Below, piece after piece: positions 1 through 8,514 of a stretch of 64,000 nucleotides of DNA; position 1 is the stretch's first letter, and every line of letters begins with the position of its first letter. The position numbers were made by a program, and so were the translations under genes. The stretch is from a virus: positions 250,001 to 314,000 of IMG/VR virus record IMGVR_UViG_3300045970_000794. One strand, 5' to 3'. Below the pieces are notes generated by a model. It searched no databases. It saw only the letters and a list, made by a program, of their open reading frames with translations, and was not told where the DNA came from.

Positions 1-144
1 ATCATATTCTTGTTTGGATGAAGTTTTTATAATTTCATCACGCCCAATACTATAACGATTAGTTTTTTCTTGAGGAACTTTAACACCTTCTGGACCAAAT
101 ACTTTATTTAATCGTTGAAATACAGTTAATTTTTTTTCTGCCAT
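1..144 (-). CDS. Partial gene, probable portal protein N-terminus
   Basis: Only the first 48 codons are inside the window; the gene runs off the left edge. The N-terminus (MAEKKLTVFQRLNKVFGPEG, then a KTSSKQEYD stretch) resembles the start of portal vertex proteins of large Bacteroidetes phages, and it lies two genes downstream of the large terminase, where a portal is expected. The portal would form the dodecameric DNA gate of the head. The call rests on a short N-terminus and gene order, so it is tentative. Confidence 0.5.
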   Translation of the reverse strand, partial: MAEKKLTVFQRLNKVFGPEGVKVPQEKTNRYSIGRDEIIKTSSKQEYD

Positions 145-190
145 AATATCTTTTTTATTAATTATAATCTTTTTTTAAATAAAATAAAGA

Positions 191-436
191 CTATTTTACG
201 TAATCACATGCAACATATGCTGACCTGTGTGTTATCACACCAACCAAATATGTATTATACACATAACTATTTGTATTATCATCACCTTGTGAATATGCTG
301 TCGCATCACAACCTGTTTTAGGCCTTACATGACCAGTTGTTTTAGCACTTTTATCACTATCACTTGGTTGCCATTGGTAAACATACCCACGAGTAGGGGT
401 CCTACCAAATATTTTTTTACTCTTATCTAACGCCAT
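191..436 (-). CDS. Small hypothetical protein between terminase and portal-like gene
   Basis: An 81-residue soluble protein with no membrane segment and no family I recognise. It lies 23 bp downstream of the large terminase gene on the same strand and upstream of the portal-like gene, so a packaging or virion role is possible by position only. An ATATTTATAT box, the candidate late-promoter motif of this window, lies just upstream of its ATG. Confidence 0.7.
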   Translation of the reverse strand: MALDKSKKIFGRTPTRGYVYQWQPSDSDKSAKTTGHVRPKTGCDATAYSQGDDNTNSYVYNTYLVGVITHRSAYVACDYVK

Positions 437-459
437 ATTAATATTATTTAATATAAATA

Positions 460-2244
460 TTATCTCATACCACTAAATAACCATAAGTAATCACCTTTAG
501 GGTCTTGCATATTCTTAGATACGATTGGTGTGAACTTAGGTTTATTCATTGGCGTTTTGCTACCTTTTGGAACAAAACCAGTATTATATTCATCAGTAGT
601 ATTTTTACCACCATTAACAACCCAGCTTTTTAGCATCGCCTTAGCTTGATTCTGGACTTTTTCTAAATTTTTAAATGAATGTTCTAACACCCATAATGCC
701 ATACCTAATGCCATTAATAAATCATCGTGATGACCTTTCATATGGTCTGGCCTACCGTCACGATAAACAAATGTTTTCATTTCGGATGTTAATCTGATTG
801 AACGTATTTTAACTAAATTCTGTCGGATGCTTTGTTCCAAATGCCCGATTAATGGTAAACGTATTGAATTTACTACTAAACCTGGTTTCTTATCATCATC
901 CATCACGTGTTTAGCCAAATCTTTTTGGTCTAATAATTTATTACGTTCACTATAATGGATATTTTTATATTTCACTTCAATCAACTTCAATACTGTTGAC
1001 ACACCCCAACCACCAGTAACGTCAACTACTACATATGCATTATACAATAACCCATACTCTTCAACTATTTTTGCTAATAAATCTGGTGGGACTTTACCAC
1101 GATATTCAGCTACTTCTTCCATTGTCGTAAAATCGATAATAACAAAAGTTGAAAAATCGTCACCACCACCACTGGATACGTCAACACCCATTATGTAACG
1201 ATGACCTTCAATTGGTTTTTCCCAAATCCAAATTTCTTTTTTAATACCAGATAGATATTGTGGTTCTTTGCAATTATTTTTAACGTGGAATTCAATAAAT
1301 TCATCATCAATAACCTGACCCCCAGAACCTAGAAATGATACATCTAATTCTTGAGCAATCATTCGTTTATCACCATTCATACCACGACACATTGCTTCGT
1401 ACCATGAAGAAGTTGGTTTATAACCCGTATCTAATTTACTTTTATAGCTTTCAAATGTGAATTCCATTTCAGTGATTACTTCCTCACCTTTTAACCATTT
1501 TAAATCAATATTATAACGGTTATCTTCATACCACTTCATTTCAACAACATTAAAGTCATTATCACCTTTTAGCGAACCATCATATGATTTCCAATACAAT
1601 TCATCGTAACCATTTGGTGTTGAAATTAATGTTGCTTTACCCCCAGTACCTAGCGATGTTAGTGCGGCTCCGAATACTTCATCACCATTATCAATAAACG
1701 CAGCTTCATCCATAACAAGATATGTAGGAGTAAAACCCCTCAACGCATCTTTAGATGTTGCAACCGCTTTGATTTCACATTTATTTGGTAACATTAATTT
1801 TCTATTGGAATCAACTAAGAATATTGATTTTGCTTCTTTTTCAGCATCACCATAATAATCTTCACCCCAAACCCATCTAGGTAATTGTAATAGAAAATCT
1901 TTAATTTTGGCCAAAAATTCTTCGGCCATATCTCTTTTATTTGCTAATATAAGTATTTTTTCTGGACTTTCATCACTAGCAAAACCAACTTTTATCGCTA
2001 AATAAGCCGCCGTTGTGGTTGAAACCCCAGCTTGTCTTGGTTTTGTTACTAAATTAAAACGATGTAATTCATACGCTTGAATTATTTGTCTTTGTCTTGG
2101 AAATAAATAGAATTGTACGAATCCACCCCTACCTTCATTATATGTTTTATCGAACGTCTTAAAATAAGTTTCGATAGCATACGTTGGATTCATCAAACAT
2201 TTAGCATATTCTTGTAATATTTCACCACTAGTTAAATTATTCAT
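460..2244 (-). CDS. terL: Terminase large subunit (DNA-packaging ATPase/nuclease)
   Basis: 594 residues, a normal length for T4 gp17-type terminases. The N-terminal ATPase has a Walker A-like loop KPRQAGVSTT near residues 68-77 and Walker B YLVMDEAAF with the acidic pair at 179-180, followed by a coupling-motif-like STPNG. The C-terminal RNase H-like nuclease shows GVDVSSGGGDD with the first acidic residue and a late HDDLLMALGMAL. In the family this protein docks on the portal, pumps DNA into the prohead and cuts the concatemer. The gene sits at the end of a minus-strand virion block, with a foreign-looking plus-strand HNH cassette directly upstream. Confidence 0.96.
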   Translation of the reverse strand: MNNLTSGEILQEYAKCLMNPTYAIETYFKTFDKTYNEGRGGFVQFYLFPRQRQIIQAYELHRFNLVTKPRQAGVSTTTAAYLAIKVGFASDESPEKILILANKRDMAEEFLAKIKDFLLQLPRWVWGEDYYGDAEKEAKSIFLVDSNRKLMLPNKCEIKAVATSKDALRGFTPTYLVMDEAAFIDNGDEVFGAALTSLGTGGKATLISTPNGYDELYWKSYDGSLKGDNDFNVVEMKWYEDNRYNIDLKWLKGEEVITEMEFTFESYKSKLDTGYKPTSSWYEAMCRGMNGDKRMIAQELDVSFLGSGGQVIDDEFIEFHVKNNCKEPQYLSGIKKEIWIWEKPIEGHRYIMGVDVSSGGGDDFSTFVIIDFTTMEEVAEYRGKVPPDLLAKIVEEYGLLYNAYVVVDVTGGWGVSTVLKLIEVKYKNIHYSERNKLLDQKDLAKHVMDDDKKPGLVVNSIRLPLIGHLEQSIRQNLVKIRSIRLTSEMKTFVYRDGRPDHMKGHHDDLLMALGMALWVLEHSFKNLEKVQNQAKAMLKSWVVNGGKNTTDEYNTGFVPKGSKTPMNKPKFTPIVSKNMQDPKGDYLWLFSGMR

Positions 2245-2380
2245 AAGTTATACTTTTATACTATATAAGTATTTAGAAAAATAAAAATGTTGGTTTTATT
2301 AACTTTTACAATATTTCTTATATTTATTGTTATAACGTTGTATAAACAATTAATAATATTAAAATAAAAACTATTTAATT

Positions 2381-2755
2381 ATGAAAAATGAAACCATAAC
2401 AATTAGGATTGAAGATGAATTGAAAAATGATTTTCAATGTATTTGTAACGAAGAACATACTGATATGTCGGATAAATTATATGAGTATATTATTACTGAA
2501 ATTAAAGCCAAAAAAAATACTATAATTAATACTAATTTTGAAAATATATTTAAATCATTTGGTTATACTAATGTTTTCATAGTGAATTTAGTAATAAATA
2601 AAATAGATAATAAAGAATATCAATTAATGACATTACGATTATCACATGATTATACATTAAGTGATTTTTTAAAAGATAATCAAAATAAAAAAACTTATAT
2701 ATATTTATCTGGTTCAGATTTACCAATTATGATTAGATATTTTACAATTGATTAA
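2381..2755 (+). CDS. Ribbon-helix-helix-like protein in homing cassette
   Basis: 124 residues. The first 45 (ITIRIEDELKNDF, then DMSDKLYEYI) have the beta strand plus two-helix spacing of a ribbon-helix-helix DNA-binding fold. The rest is unrecognised. It is 5 bp upstream of an HNH endonuclease on the same strand, opposite to all surrounding packaging genes, so the two probably form a mobile cassette in which this protein could regulate or assist the nuclease (inference). A TATATTTATT box lies about 55 bp upstream. Confidence 0.7.
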   Translation: MKNETITIRIEDELKNDFQCICNEEHTDMSDKLYEYIITEIKAKKNTIINTNFENIFKSFGYTNVFIVNLVINKIDNKEYQLMTLRLSHDYTLSDFLKDNQNKKTYIYLSGSDLPIMIRYFTID

Positions 2756-2760
2756 ATAAT

Positions 2761-3363
2761 ATGAAAACTGAAAAACAACAAATTCAATCACAAGAATCAC
2801 AACATAAATATTACATGAAAAATTGTGAAATTATTAAAGTTAAAAAGAAAAAATATTATAATGATAATCGTGAAACTGAGATTAAACGTAAAAGTGAATA
2901 TCAAAAGAAAAATAAAGAAAAGGTAAATGAATATAATCGAAAATATCGTGAAACTGAAAAATATAAATTATGGAAAATAAATAATAAAGAGAAAAATAGG
3001 ATTAATGATAAATTATCTGAAAATAATCGTTTAAAACATAATGCTTTATATAAGTTAAAACACAATATTAGGTCTTTAATTAGAAATTCATTTAAAAATA
3101 AAGAATTTAATAAAAAATCTAAAACAACTGATATACTTGGTTGTTCATTCGAAGAATTTAAATTACATTTAGAATCTAAGTTTGAATCATGGATGAACTG
3201 GGATAATCGTGGCTTATATAATGGCACACCAAATTATGGTTGGGATATTGACCATATTATTGCTCTTGCAACTGCATTGAGTGAAAATGATATAATTAAA
3301 TTAAATCATTATACTAATTTACAACCGCTATGTAGTTATATAAATCGAGATGTTAAAAGGTAA
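2761..3363 (+). CDS. HNH homing endonuclease-like protein
   Basis: 200 residues. Residues 1-110 are very rich in Lys, Asn and Glu. The C-terminus carries an HNH core: WDIDHIIALATA followed by LNHYTNLQPLCSYINRDVKR, with the His and Asn residues expected for the beta-beta-alpha metal finger. It is clearly paralogous to the gene at 42100-42738 (same C-terminal core, same basic N-terminus). Its place next to terL, on the opposite strand, fits a free-standing homing endonuclease. Strong A/T codon bias suggests recent acquisition. Confidence 0.88.
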   Translation: MKTEKQQIQSQESQHKYYMKNCEIIKVKKKKYYNDNRETEIKRKSEYQKKNKEKVNEYNRKYRETEKYKLWKINNKEKNRINDKLSENNRLKHNALYKLKHNIRSLIRNSFKNKEFNKKSKTTDILGCSFEEFKLHLESKFESWMNWDNRGLYNGTPNYGWDIDHIIALATALSENDIIKLNHYTNLQPLCSYINRDVKR

Positions 3364-3423
3364 TATCTCTCCCGATGTAAGCATATTGTATTATTTTATT
3401 AATAAATATGCGTAAAAACGTAA

Positions 3424-4173
3424 TTAGTACTTAAATGGCCAATTATCGGGGTCTCCTTGGGGTAATTTTGGGTCTACCATAGGGAATATAGTAAACTTAT
3501 CCACTGTATCCTTATCCGTCAATAAATTATAAAATAAATCATCACGACCATTATATGTTGATGACATAATCATTTGTCCACCACTTCTGAGTGAATTCGA
3601 TGCTACGTCAAACATTTCTGGGCCATTAATTAGGAATGCTGCATCTGAAATATAAACAATATCAGTCGTATAACCTCTAATTTCACCTGGGTTCACAACT
3701 GAAGTTATTGTACGACCACCAACACCAATAGATTTAATATTTTTATGTCTGAACTTTTCTTTATAATCATTAAAAAGATTATTCCGACTCATTAATATAT
3801 CGGCCATCATAGTGACTATCTGTATTAAATTATTACCAATAACTGATGTTGGTGAAATTATTATTACGTCATTACTATGATAATATGCTTGATAAATTAA
3901 ATAGACGCATACTATTAACCTTTCTCTGGTTCGTTGGTGCTTTGGTATTAGTATGTGCTTATTTGCCATTAGAAGGGTTAATAATACTAAATCTTGGTCA
4001 CCAAATTTATTAGATGATTTATCTAGTATTGTATTAAACTTATCTAATAAAAAATTAATACATTCATCCTTACCGATTGGTGTGAAAAATAATGCTGATA
4101 ATCTAATATTCTCAATAATTGTATCATTTAAAGTGATAAAACTATCGTTATTTAATTTTTCTAATAAATTCAT
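3424..4173 (-). CDS. Degenerate terminase-large-like ATPase domain (probably inactive)
   Basis: 249 residues that line up with the ATPase half of the TerL encoded just downstream. EIRGYTTDIVYISDAAFLIN here matches ALRGFTPTYLVMDEAAFIDN there, and both continue into a glycine-rich loop and S-T-x-NG. The site of the Walker A loop (PKHQRTRERL, residues 77-86) has no glycine or Lys-Ser/Thr, the Walker B Asp-Glu is Ser-Asp, and there is no nuclease domain. It is therefore most likely a non-hydrolysing paralogue, perhaps a structural partner of the motor. It could instead be a decaying duplicate, but the reading frame is fully intact. It lies 40 bp after a terminator. Confidence 0.75.
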   Translation of the reverse strand: MNLLEKLNNDSFITLNDTIIENIRLSALFFTPIGKDECINFLLDKFNTILDKSSNKFGDQDLVLLTLLMANKHILIPKHQRTRERLIVCVYLIYQAYYHSNDVIIISPTSVIGNNLIQIVTMMADILMSRNNLFNDYKEKFRHKNIKSIGVGGRTITSVVNPGEIRGYTTDIVYISDAAFLINGPEMFDVASNSLRSGGQMIMSSTYNGRDDLFYNLLTDKDTVDKFTIFPMVDPKLPQGDPDNWPFKY

Positions 4174-4189
4174 TAATAAAACATTAAAG

Positions 4190-4216
4190 TAAAAAGCCCC
4201 TATTGGGGCTTTATTT
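4190..4216. terminator. Rho-independent terminator, bidirectional
   Basis: Stem AAAGCCCC with TATT loop and GGGGCTTT arm (4193-4212), flanked by A and T tracts on both sides. It directly follows the stop codon of the 415-residue gene and separates it from the TerL-like gene. Confidence 0.85.
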
Positions 4217-5463
4217 TATAATCCGAAATCTGCTAAATCAATTCCATTAATACCATCCGAATCCAAATATTTTGTTTCTTCAAAGGTTTTTCTTCGTTCA
4301 TCAATAGCTTCATTGAATTCATCTTGTTTCATTTCTTTTTTAACTTGAGCAACAATATTGGTAATAATTTCTTTACCACTTGATGTTCCAGCGAAAATTT
4401 CTTTCATACTAGAATTGAACTCATCAACTGGTAATGATGCTAACTCCATATAAACTTGATGTTTAAGATTAAAATCTTCTGGTTCAAACAGTTTAGTAAA
4501 TCGTTCCCATAAAGCTGGTCCTAATCTCATATCCCATGGTTCAGCAGCTAAGAAATCAGCTTTACCTAATACATATTTTTGAATTTTCTCATCTTCTGGT
4601 AAACCATGTGATGATAATAATTCCATAGCACCTTTAGCTAATTCATGAATTAAAACTGGGAATATCAATGCTTGTGCATGAATCTTTGGTTTATCACCAT
4701 CTTTTTTAGGGAATTCAACACGTACAATACCACCTGGTACTCCACCCTCCATTTTATCAATAATGTAATACATATAATCAGCGGCCGCCATTGTTTTAGA
4801 ATATAAATTAGGGAGCCTAGGATTCATTTCAGATAATTCATTATCAACCATATGAAACATGTGGTGATTTTTCTTAGCGGCACCTTGAGTCATAGCATTT
4901 AATAATCTTCTTTTATAAACTTCAGCATTAGCGTTTTCTAAATCTTTATGACTCTTAAATTCCATACCTTCAACTGGTATTGGTTTAGGATTAAGTTTAG
5001 TACCTTCTAATGATATATTATCAACTAATTCAACTGTAATTTCAACATCTTCATCTGGTATATCAAACTCTTCACGAATCATTTTAATTGCTAATTCTTC
5101 AAGTTCTTTTCTATTAGCTTTTTCACTTACCATACAATCTTTAACCAATGGTAATTGAGCCGCTAATATCATTTCTGGTGTGATATTATCAGAATCAAAA
5201 TATTTTTTAGCATTTTTAACCACATCTTTGAATCTTTCACCAATAATTTTTTCTTCAAAATGTTGTTCATCACCTTCTGGAAATGCTGGGTGTTCACCCA
5301 ATGAGTGATTTCTACGTCTAAGCGCAATTTCTAATTCTGAAGCCATTCTTTCACTATGTTTATCATCATAAGTGATTCTAGATTCATTTAAATTATTATG
5401 ATTATTCTTAACATCGGTTAAGATTTTATCAATCATTTTTGAATATTTGTCTTGTTCTGGCAT
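4216..5463 (-). CDS. Conserved virion-module protein, function unknown
   Basis: 415 residues, largely acidic and helical, with no signal peptide or membrane segment. The middle contains a LIHELAKGAMELL segment in a region that otherwise looks structural; one HE pair without a second ligand motif is not enough to call a peptidase. The gene is the last of a minus-strand block running from about 9300 and is followed by a strong terminator. By position it is a head or neck protein, but I do not recognise the family. Confidence 0.8.
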   Translation of the reverse strand: MPEQDKYSKMIDKILTDVKNNHNNLNESRITYDDKHSERMASELEIALRRRNHSLGEHPAFPEGDEQHFEEKIIGERFKDVVKNAKKYFDSDNITPEMILAAQLPLVKDCMVSEKANRKELEELAIKMIREEFDIPDEDVEITVELVDNISLEGTKLNPKPIPVEGMEFKSHKDLENANAEVYKRRLLNAMTQGAAKKNHHMFHMVDNELSEMNPRLPNLYSKTMAAADYMYYIIDKMEGGVPGGIVRVEFPKKDGDKPKIHAQALIFPVLIHELAKGAMELLSSHGLPEDEKIQKYVLGKADFLAAEPWDMRLGPALWERFTKLFEPEDFNLKHQVYMELASLPVDEFNSSMKEIFAGTSSGKEIITNIVAQVKKEMKQDEFNEAIDERRKTFEETKYLDSDGINGIDLADFGL

Positions 5464-5466
5464 ATT

Positions 5467-6018
5467 CTATTTTTTTAAATTTTTAACTTTAATGGTTTCA
5501 ACAACCTTTAATTTGGTATTCTTTTCAATCAATTCAAGTAAATCCTTCTTTTTCATTTTAGGATTAACTTCAGTGCTTTCACCGATTGAAGTTGCCAAAG
5601 TATCAGCTATCATGGTTTTTAATTTATTAAGAGTATTACCATCCATCTGCAATCTTTTAATAAATTCATTAGCTATCGCTAGTTTATCTTTAGGTGCTTT
5701 AGCATTATTAGCAATTGCAACTAATGGCGCATTTTTATCTAATAACATGAAGAATTTTTCTGCTACTTGTGTTAATCCACCGAATTCTTGTTGGTTACTA
5801 GTATCAGTCGCTTGAGCTGGTATATCAGTAGCTTCAGACATACCAAGTGAATTTGTCACTGGTTTTGAAGAAGAAGCGTTATCATCAACCACATGTATTT
5901 CAGTACCAGGTTTTACTTTACTCTGAACATCCTTTACATCATTCTTAGTTGCATATACTACATCCTTAGTATCAGCTTCTTTTAGTTTCAACTTTATCTT
6001 TTCCTGTATGTTTTTCAT
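5467..6018 (-). CDS. Hypothetical protein of virion module
   Basis: 183 residues if translation starts at the internal ATG at 6018 (MKNIQEKIKLKLKEADTKDV), chosen because the longer frame only adds seven residues inside the preceding gene. The centre is Ser/Asp/Gln-rich and low complexity, and the C-terminus is Lys-rich with helix-forming stretches. The gene overlaps the preceding gene by 47 bp and ends 3 bp before the 415-residue gene, so the three are probably cotranscribed. Function unknown. Confidence 0.7.
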   Translation of the reverse strand: MKNIQEKIKLKLKEADTKDVVYATKNDVKDVQSKVKPGTEIHVVDDNASSSKPVTNSLGMSEATDIPAQATDTSNQQEFGGLTQVAEKFFMLLDKNAPLVAIANNAKAPKDKLAIANEFIKRLQMDGNTLNKLKTMIADTLATSIGESTEVNPKMKKKDLLELIEKNTKLKVVETIKVKNLKK

Positions 6019-6418
6019 TTTTACTATTATTAAAGTCAAGTATTATATCTTTTTCATATAATTTATTAGTTACTGAACTAATAGGTTCAGCGAATCTGAA
6101 ACACATTCTAATATCTGGATATTCATCATATTCAGATATATCTTCCCAACCTAACGCAATTACATTGTCTATCGCATCCCACACAGCAAATGTATCACTA
6201 TTTTGGATTAGATTTAACTTAATATCTGATACTAATATCCCAATTTTTTTAACTAAATCTGCTCTAGGTGGTTCTGGATTTCCAGCGGCTGGGTAAACAT
6301 CCCAATCAACACCATCAACATCACTAGTTTTATCCGAAAATAAAAATTCGTATCGATATTGCCCTTCCCAAGTTTTACCAACTTCATTAATATAAATTAA
6401 AAATAATTCAGATTCCAT
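5972..6418 (-). CDS. Hypothetical protein of virion module
   Basis: 148 residues with an aromatic, beta-rich N-terminus (GKTWEGQYRYEFLFSD) and an acidic middle. It shares one base with the stop of the upstream gene, a typical translational-coupling junction, and overlaps the following gene. Position suggests a structural or assembly factor; no family recognised. Confidence 0.8.
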   Translation of the reverse strand: MESELFLIYINEVGKTWEGQYRYEFLFSDKTSDVDGVDWDVYPAAGNPEPPRADLVKKIGILVSDIKLNLIQNSDTFAVWDAIDNVIALGWEDISEYDEYPDIRMCFRFAEPISSVTNKLYEKDIILDFNNSKNEKHTGKDKVETKRS

Positions 6419-7443
6419 TACTTAATACTTGCTTTTGGGTCTGGATTTTCCTTAATTCTAGGAACTTTCCATGGTTTATTTCTTCTTGTTGGTTGACTAT
6501 CTGGTTCTTTAGTCTTAGTGTCTGGTTCTTTAACTGGTGTTTCAATTTCTGGTTCACCATTATCACTAGTACTATTACCTAATAAACTAAATACTTCCTC
6601 AACTGTTTCAGTTAGAAAATTTGCTTTATTGAATTTATCCATAATGATTTTTTCAACAAAGGTACTATAATTTTCACCAATTGGCAAGTTTTCTGCAATA
6701 TTTTGTTCATACTCAATAACAACACCATCTTCAGAATTCTCAGTTATATTAAGAAATGTTTTTCTAAACCATTTATAACCATATGTAACATCACCCGAAA
6801 ATGAATATACTGCGATATCATGTTTTCCATTAGGATATTCAGCCCAAACATATTGGAATTTCTTAGGACCATCTTGTGTATTGATAGTGAATGGTTGCTC
6901 TGTACCGTAATCTTTTAAATAACCAACATACATTTCACCCATTGGGTCCTTAGCTTCTGGTTCTATCCCATCAACTATCATATTTTCTTCAACGTCAGCA
7001 TCATTTGGTAATGCCTCATCACCGCTAAATGAATCTTCTTTATCATTGGTTGGTTCATCTGGATTATCAGTAGGTTCTGAATTTTCATCACCTTGGCCAG
7101 CTGTCTTAATTTTTTTGATTATTTCGTTTTGGTCTTGTCCATCCATATCACCAGTATGTGTTGCGGAAACAACTGAATTAACAGCGAATTTTTCTAGCTC
7201 AAAATCTGGTTGACCTTGAGTTTCACTATATTTTCTCATTGTGGTACCTAATTTACCAGCTAATTGTTGAATGAATTTTTTAGGGTCACTATCTTCGTCA
7301 GCTTCAACGCCAGCGTCAAATGGTTCATCTTCAAATGGCTTATCACCACCGTCTTCAGAACCGCCACCAAAATCACCTAAATCTTCGGAATTGTCACCAA
7401 AACTTGGTTCAGCATCTGGGGTATTTTCTTCACCGCCAGACAT
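6418..7443 (-). CDS. Acidic virion-module protein, probable -1 frame continuation of upstream gene
   Basis: 341 residues from its first ATG. The first 130 are extremely acidic and Gly/Asp/Glu-rich, then comes a folded segment (about 150-260) and a Pro/Lys-rich tail. The open frame extends 27 codons upstream of this ATG right up to the A11 run that ends the preceding gene, where a -1 slip joins the two frames. The free ATG at 7443 has no promoter and no obvious ribosome signal, which favours expression as the second half of a roughly 581-residue fusion (see the A11 finding). Function unknown; a scaffold or prohead-core-like role is a guess from composition. Confidence 0.75.
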   Translation of the reverse strand: MSGGEENTPDAEPSFGDNSEDLGDFGGGSEDGGDKPFEDEPFDAGVEADEDSDPKKFIQQLAGKLGTTMRKYSETQGQPDFELEKFAVNSVVSATHTGDMDGQDQNEIIKKIKTAGQGDENSEPTDNPDEPTNDKEDSFSGDEALPNDADVEENMIVDGIEPEAKDPMGEMYVGYLKDYGTEQPFTINTQDGPKKFQYVWAEYPNGKHDIAVYSFSGDVTYGYKWFRKTFLNITENSEDGVVIEYEQNIAENLPIGENYSTFVEKIIMDKFNKANFLTETVEEVFSLLGNSTSDNGEPEIETPVKEPDTKTKEPDSQPTRRNKPWKVPRIKENPDPKASIK

Positions 7444-7520
7444 AAAATCAGCTGAAGGTGGAGTATCAGACTTTACCTTCAGCTTATATTTTAATTCATT
7501 GAGTTCTTGGACGGACTCAA

Positions 7521-8162
7521 CTACTTTTTTTTTTTAATATCATCAAGTGATTCGAAAACATCCTCGATACCTTTTGGTAATACATGCATATTGCAATAGC
7601 CACCATCATCTTCATTTATAGCTTTAGCTATTGATGAACTTCTAGATTCAGTTTGATAAGTTGAACCACATTCGTCACAATCTTCTTCTTTCTCATTTTC
7701 AAGCTCTTCAACAACTTCAGTTACAGTTTCTTCGTCATCACAAGCTTCTTCTTCATAAACTGGATTTTCTTGTTCCATGTTTAATAAATGTTCATTAGCG
7801 AATGTATTGATTTCACTAGTAATACCATAAGATTCAGCAACTACAATAAGTTTACCATTTAAACGTTTAAGTGCTTTCGCATATGTTGGATAGGATTCAT
7901 CATGTTTATTTTGTAATCCACCAATATATTGAAAATCTTCGGTAACTAATGGTCCTTTTTTCTGAGCAGCAATTTTAATGAAATAGTTGTGATTTTCTCT
8001 AACTATTGCATAGATTTTACCATCGGCAGCTTTTTTAGTTAATTCTACCACTGAATTTCTAACACTTTCATTTATAGGAGTTAATTTGTGCATTAAATCT
8101 TGAATATGTTGAAGTTGCTCTTTACCCTTTAAACCTACTGGGTTTATTCTGTTTTGATTCAT
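7521..8162 (-). CDS. Virion-module protein ending at an A11 slippery run
   Basis: 213 residues with a folded N-terminal domain (1-120) and an acidic, Cys-containing tail (CDDEE, then CDECG). It terminates with four Lys codons made from eleven A residues plus G and then TAG. The A AAA AAG heptamer at the stop is a classic -1 slippery sequence. After a -1 shift translation reads into the next 341-residue frame. A GGATATTTATTAA box lies about 30 bp upstream of the ATG. Function unknown. Confidence 0.78.
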   Translation of the reverse strand: MNQNRINPVGLKGKEQLQHIQDLMHKLTPINESVRNSVVELTKKAADGKIYAIVRENHNYFIKIAAQKKGPLVTEDFQYIGGLQNKHDESYPTYAKALKRLNGKLIVVAESYGITSEINTFANEHLLNMEQENPVYEEEACDDEETVTEVVEELENEKEEDCDECGSTYQTESRSSSIAKAINEDDGGYCNMHVLPKGIEDVFESLDDIKKKK

Positions 8163-8240
8163 ATGTTTATCTTTTTTTAACCATTATTTTTTAATAAATA
8201 TCCTCATAGTAATAAATATATCGATTTTAGCTAATATTCA

Positions 8241-8492
8241 TTATGGTAATGAGTAAGTTCCATTACTATTAACACAGTCCGATACATTAAGTGGACTACC
8301 AATTAAATAAACACTAGTTCCACCACTAATGCTTTGTATTTTTAGATTAATAGTTGTACCGCCAGCCAATGTCATTGCAGTTCCATTTACAACTGTTGTT
8401 GTATTAGCACCAATTACTAATTGACTATAAGTAAATGCGCTAAAATTAGCAGTTGCTGGTGTGTGTACGATACTATCATGTATTCCAATCAT
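8241..8492 (-). CDS. Small beta-rich virion-like protein
   Basis: 83 residues rich in Thr, Ser, Val and Gly with alternating hydrophobics, ending in CVNSNGTYSLP. The composition is like small capsid-decoration or fibre proteins. It sits inside the minus-strand virion block, with about 78 bp before the next gene. A structural role is inferred from composition and context only. Confidence 0.72.
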   Translation of the reverse strand: MIGIHDSIVHTPATANFSAFTYSQLVIGANTTTVVNGTAMTLAGGTTINLKIQSISGGTSVYLIGSPLNVSDCVNSNGTYSLP

Positions 8493-8514
8493 AATATTTC
8501 TTATTTAATATATA

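Noticed and set aside
2901-3227. Minus-strand frame opposite the first HNH gene
   Set aside because: Complement of a Lys/Asn-rich gene; Leu/Phe-rich artefact. The same applies to the many other opposite-strand frames, e.g. 13165-13407, 14043-14306, 27329-27700 and 31983-32258.
3424-4173. Reading this gene as a piece of terL split by the HNH cassette
   Set aside because: The downstream terL has its own complete ATPase half, so this is a paralogue and not a fragment of an interrupted gene.
4680-4720. HE pair in LIHELAKG as a metallopeptidase site
   Set aside because: No HExxH and no further ligand motif.
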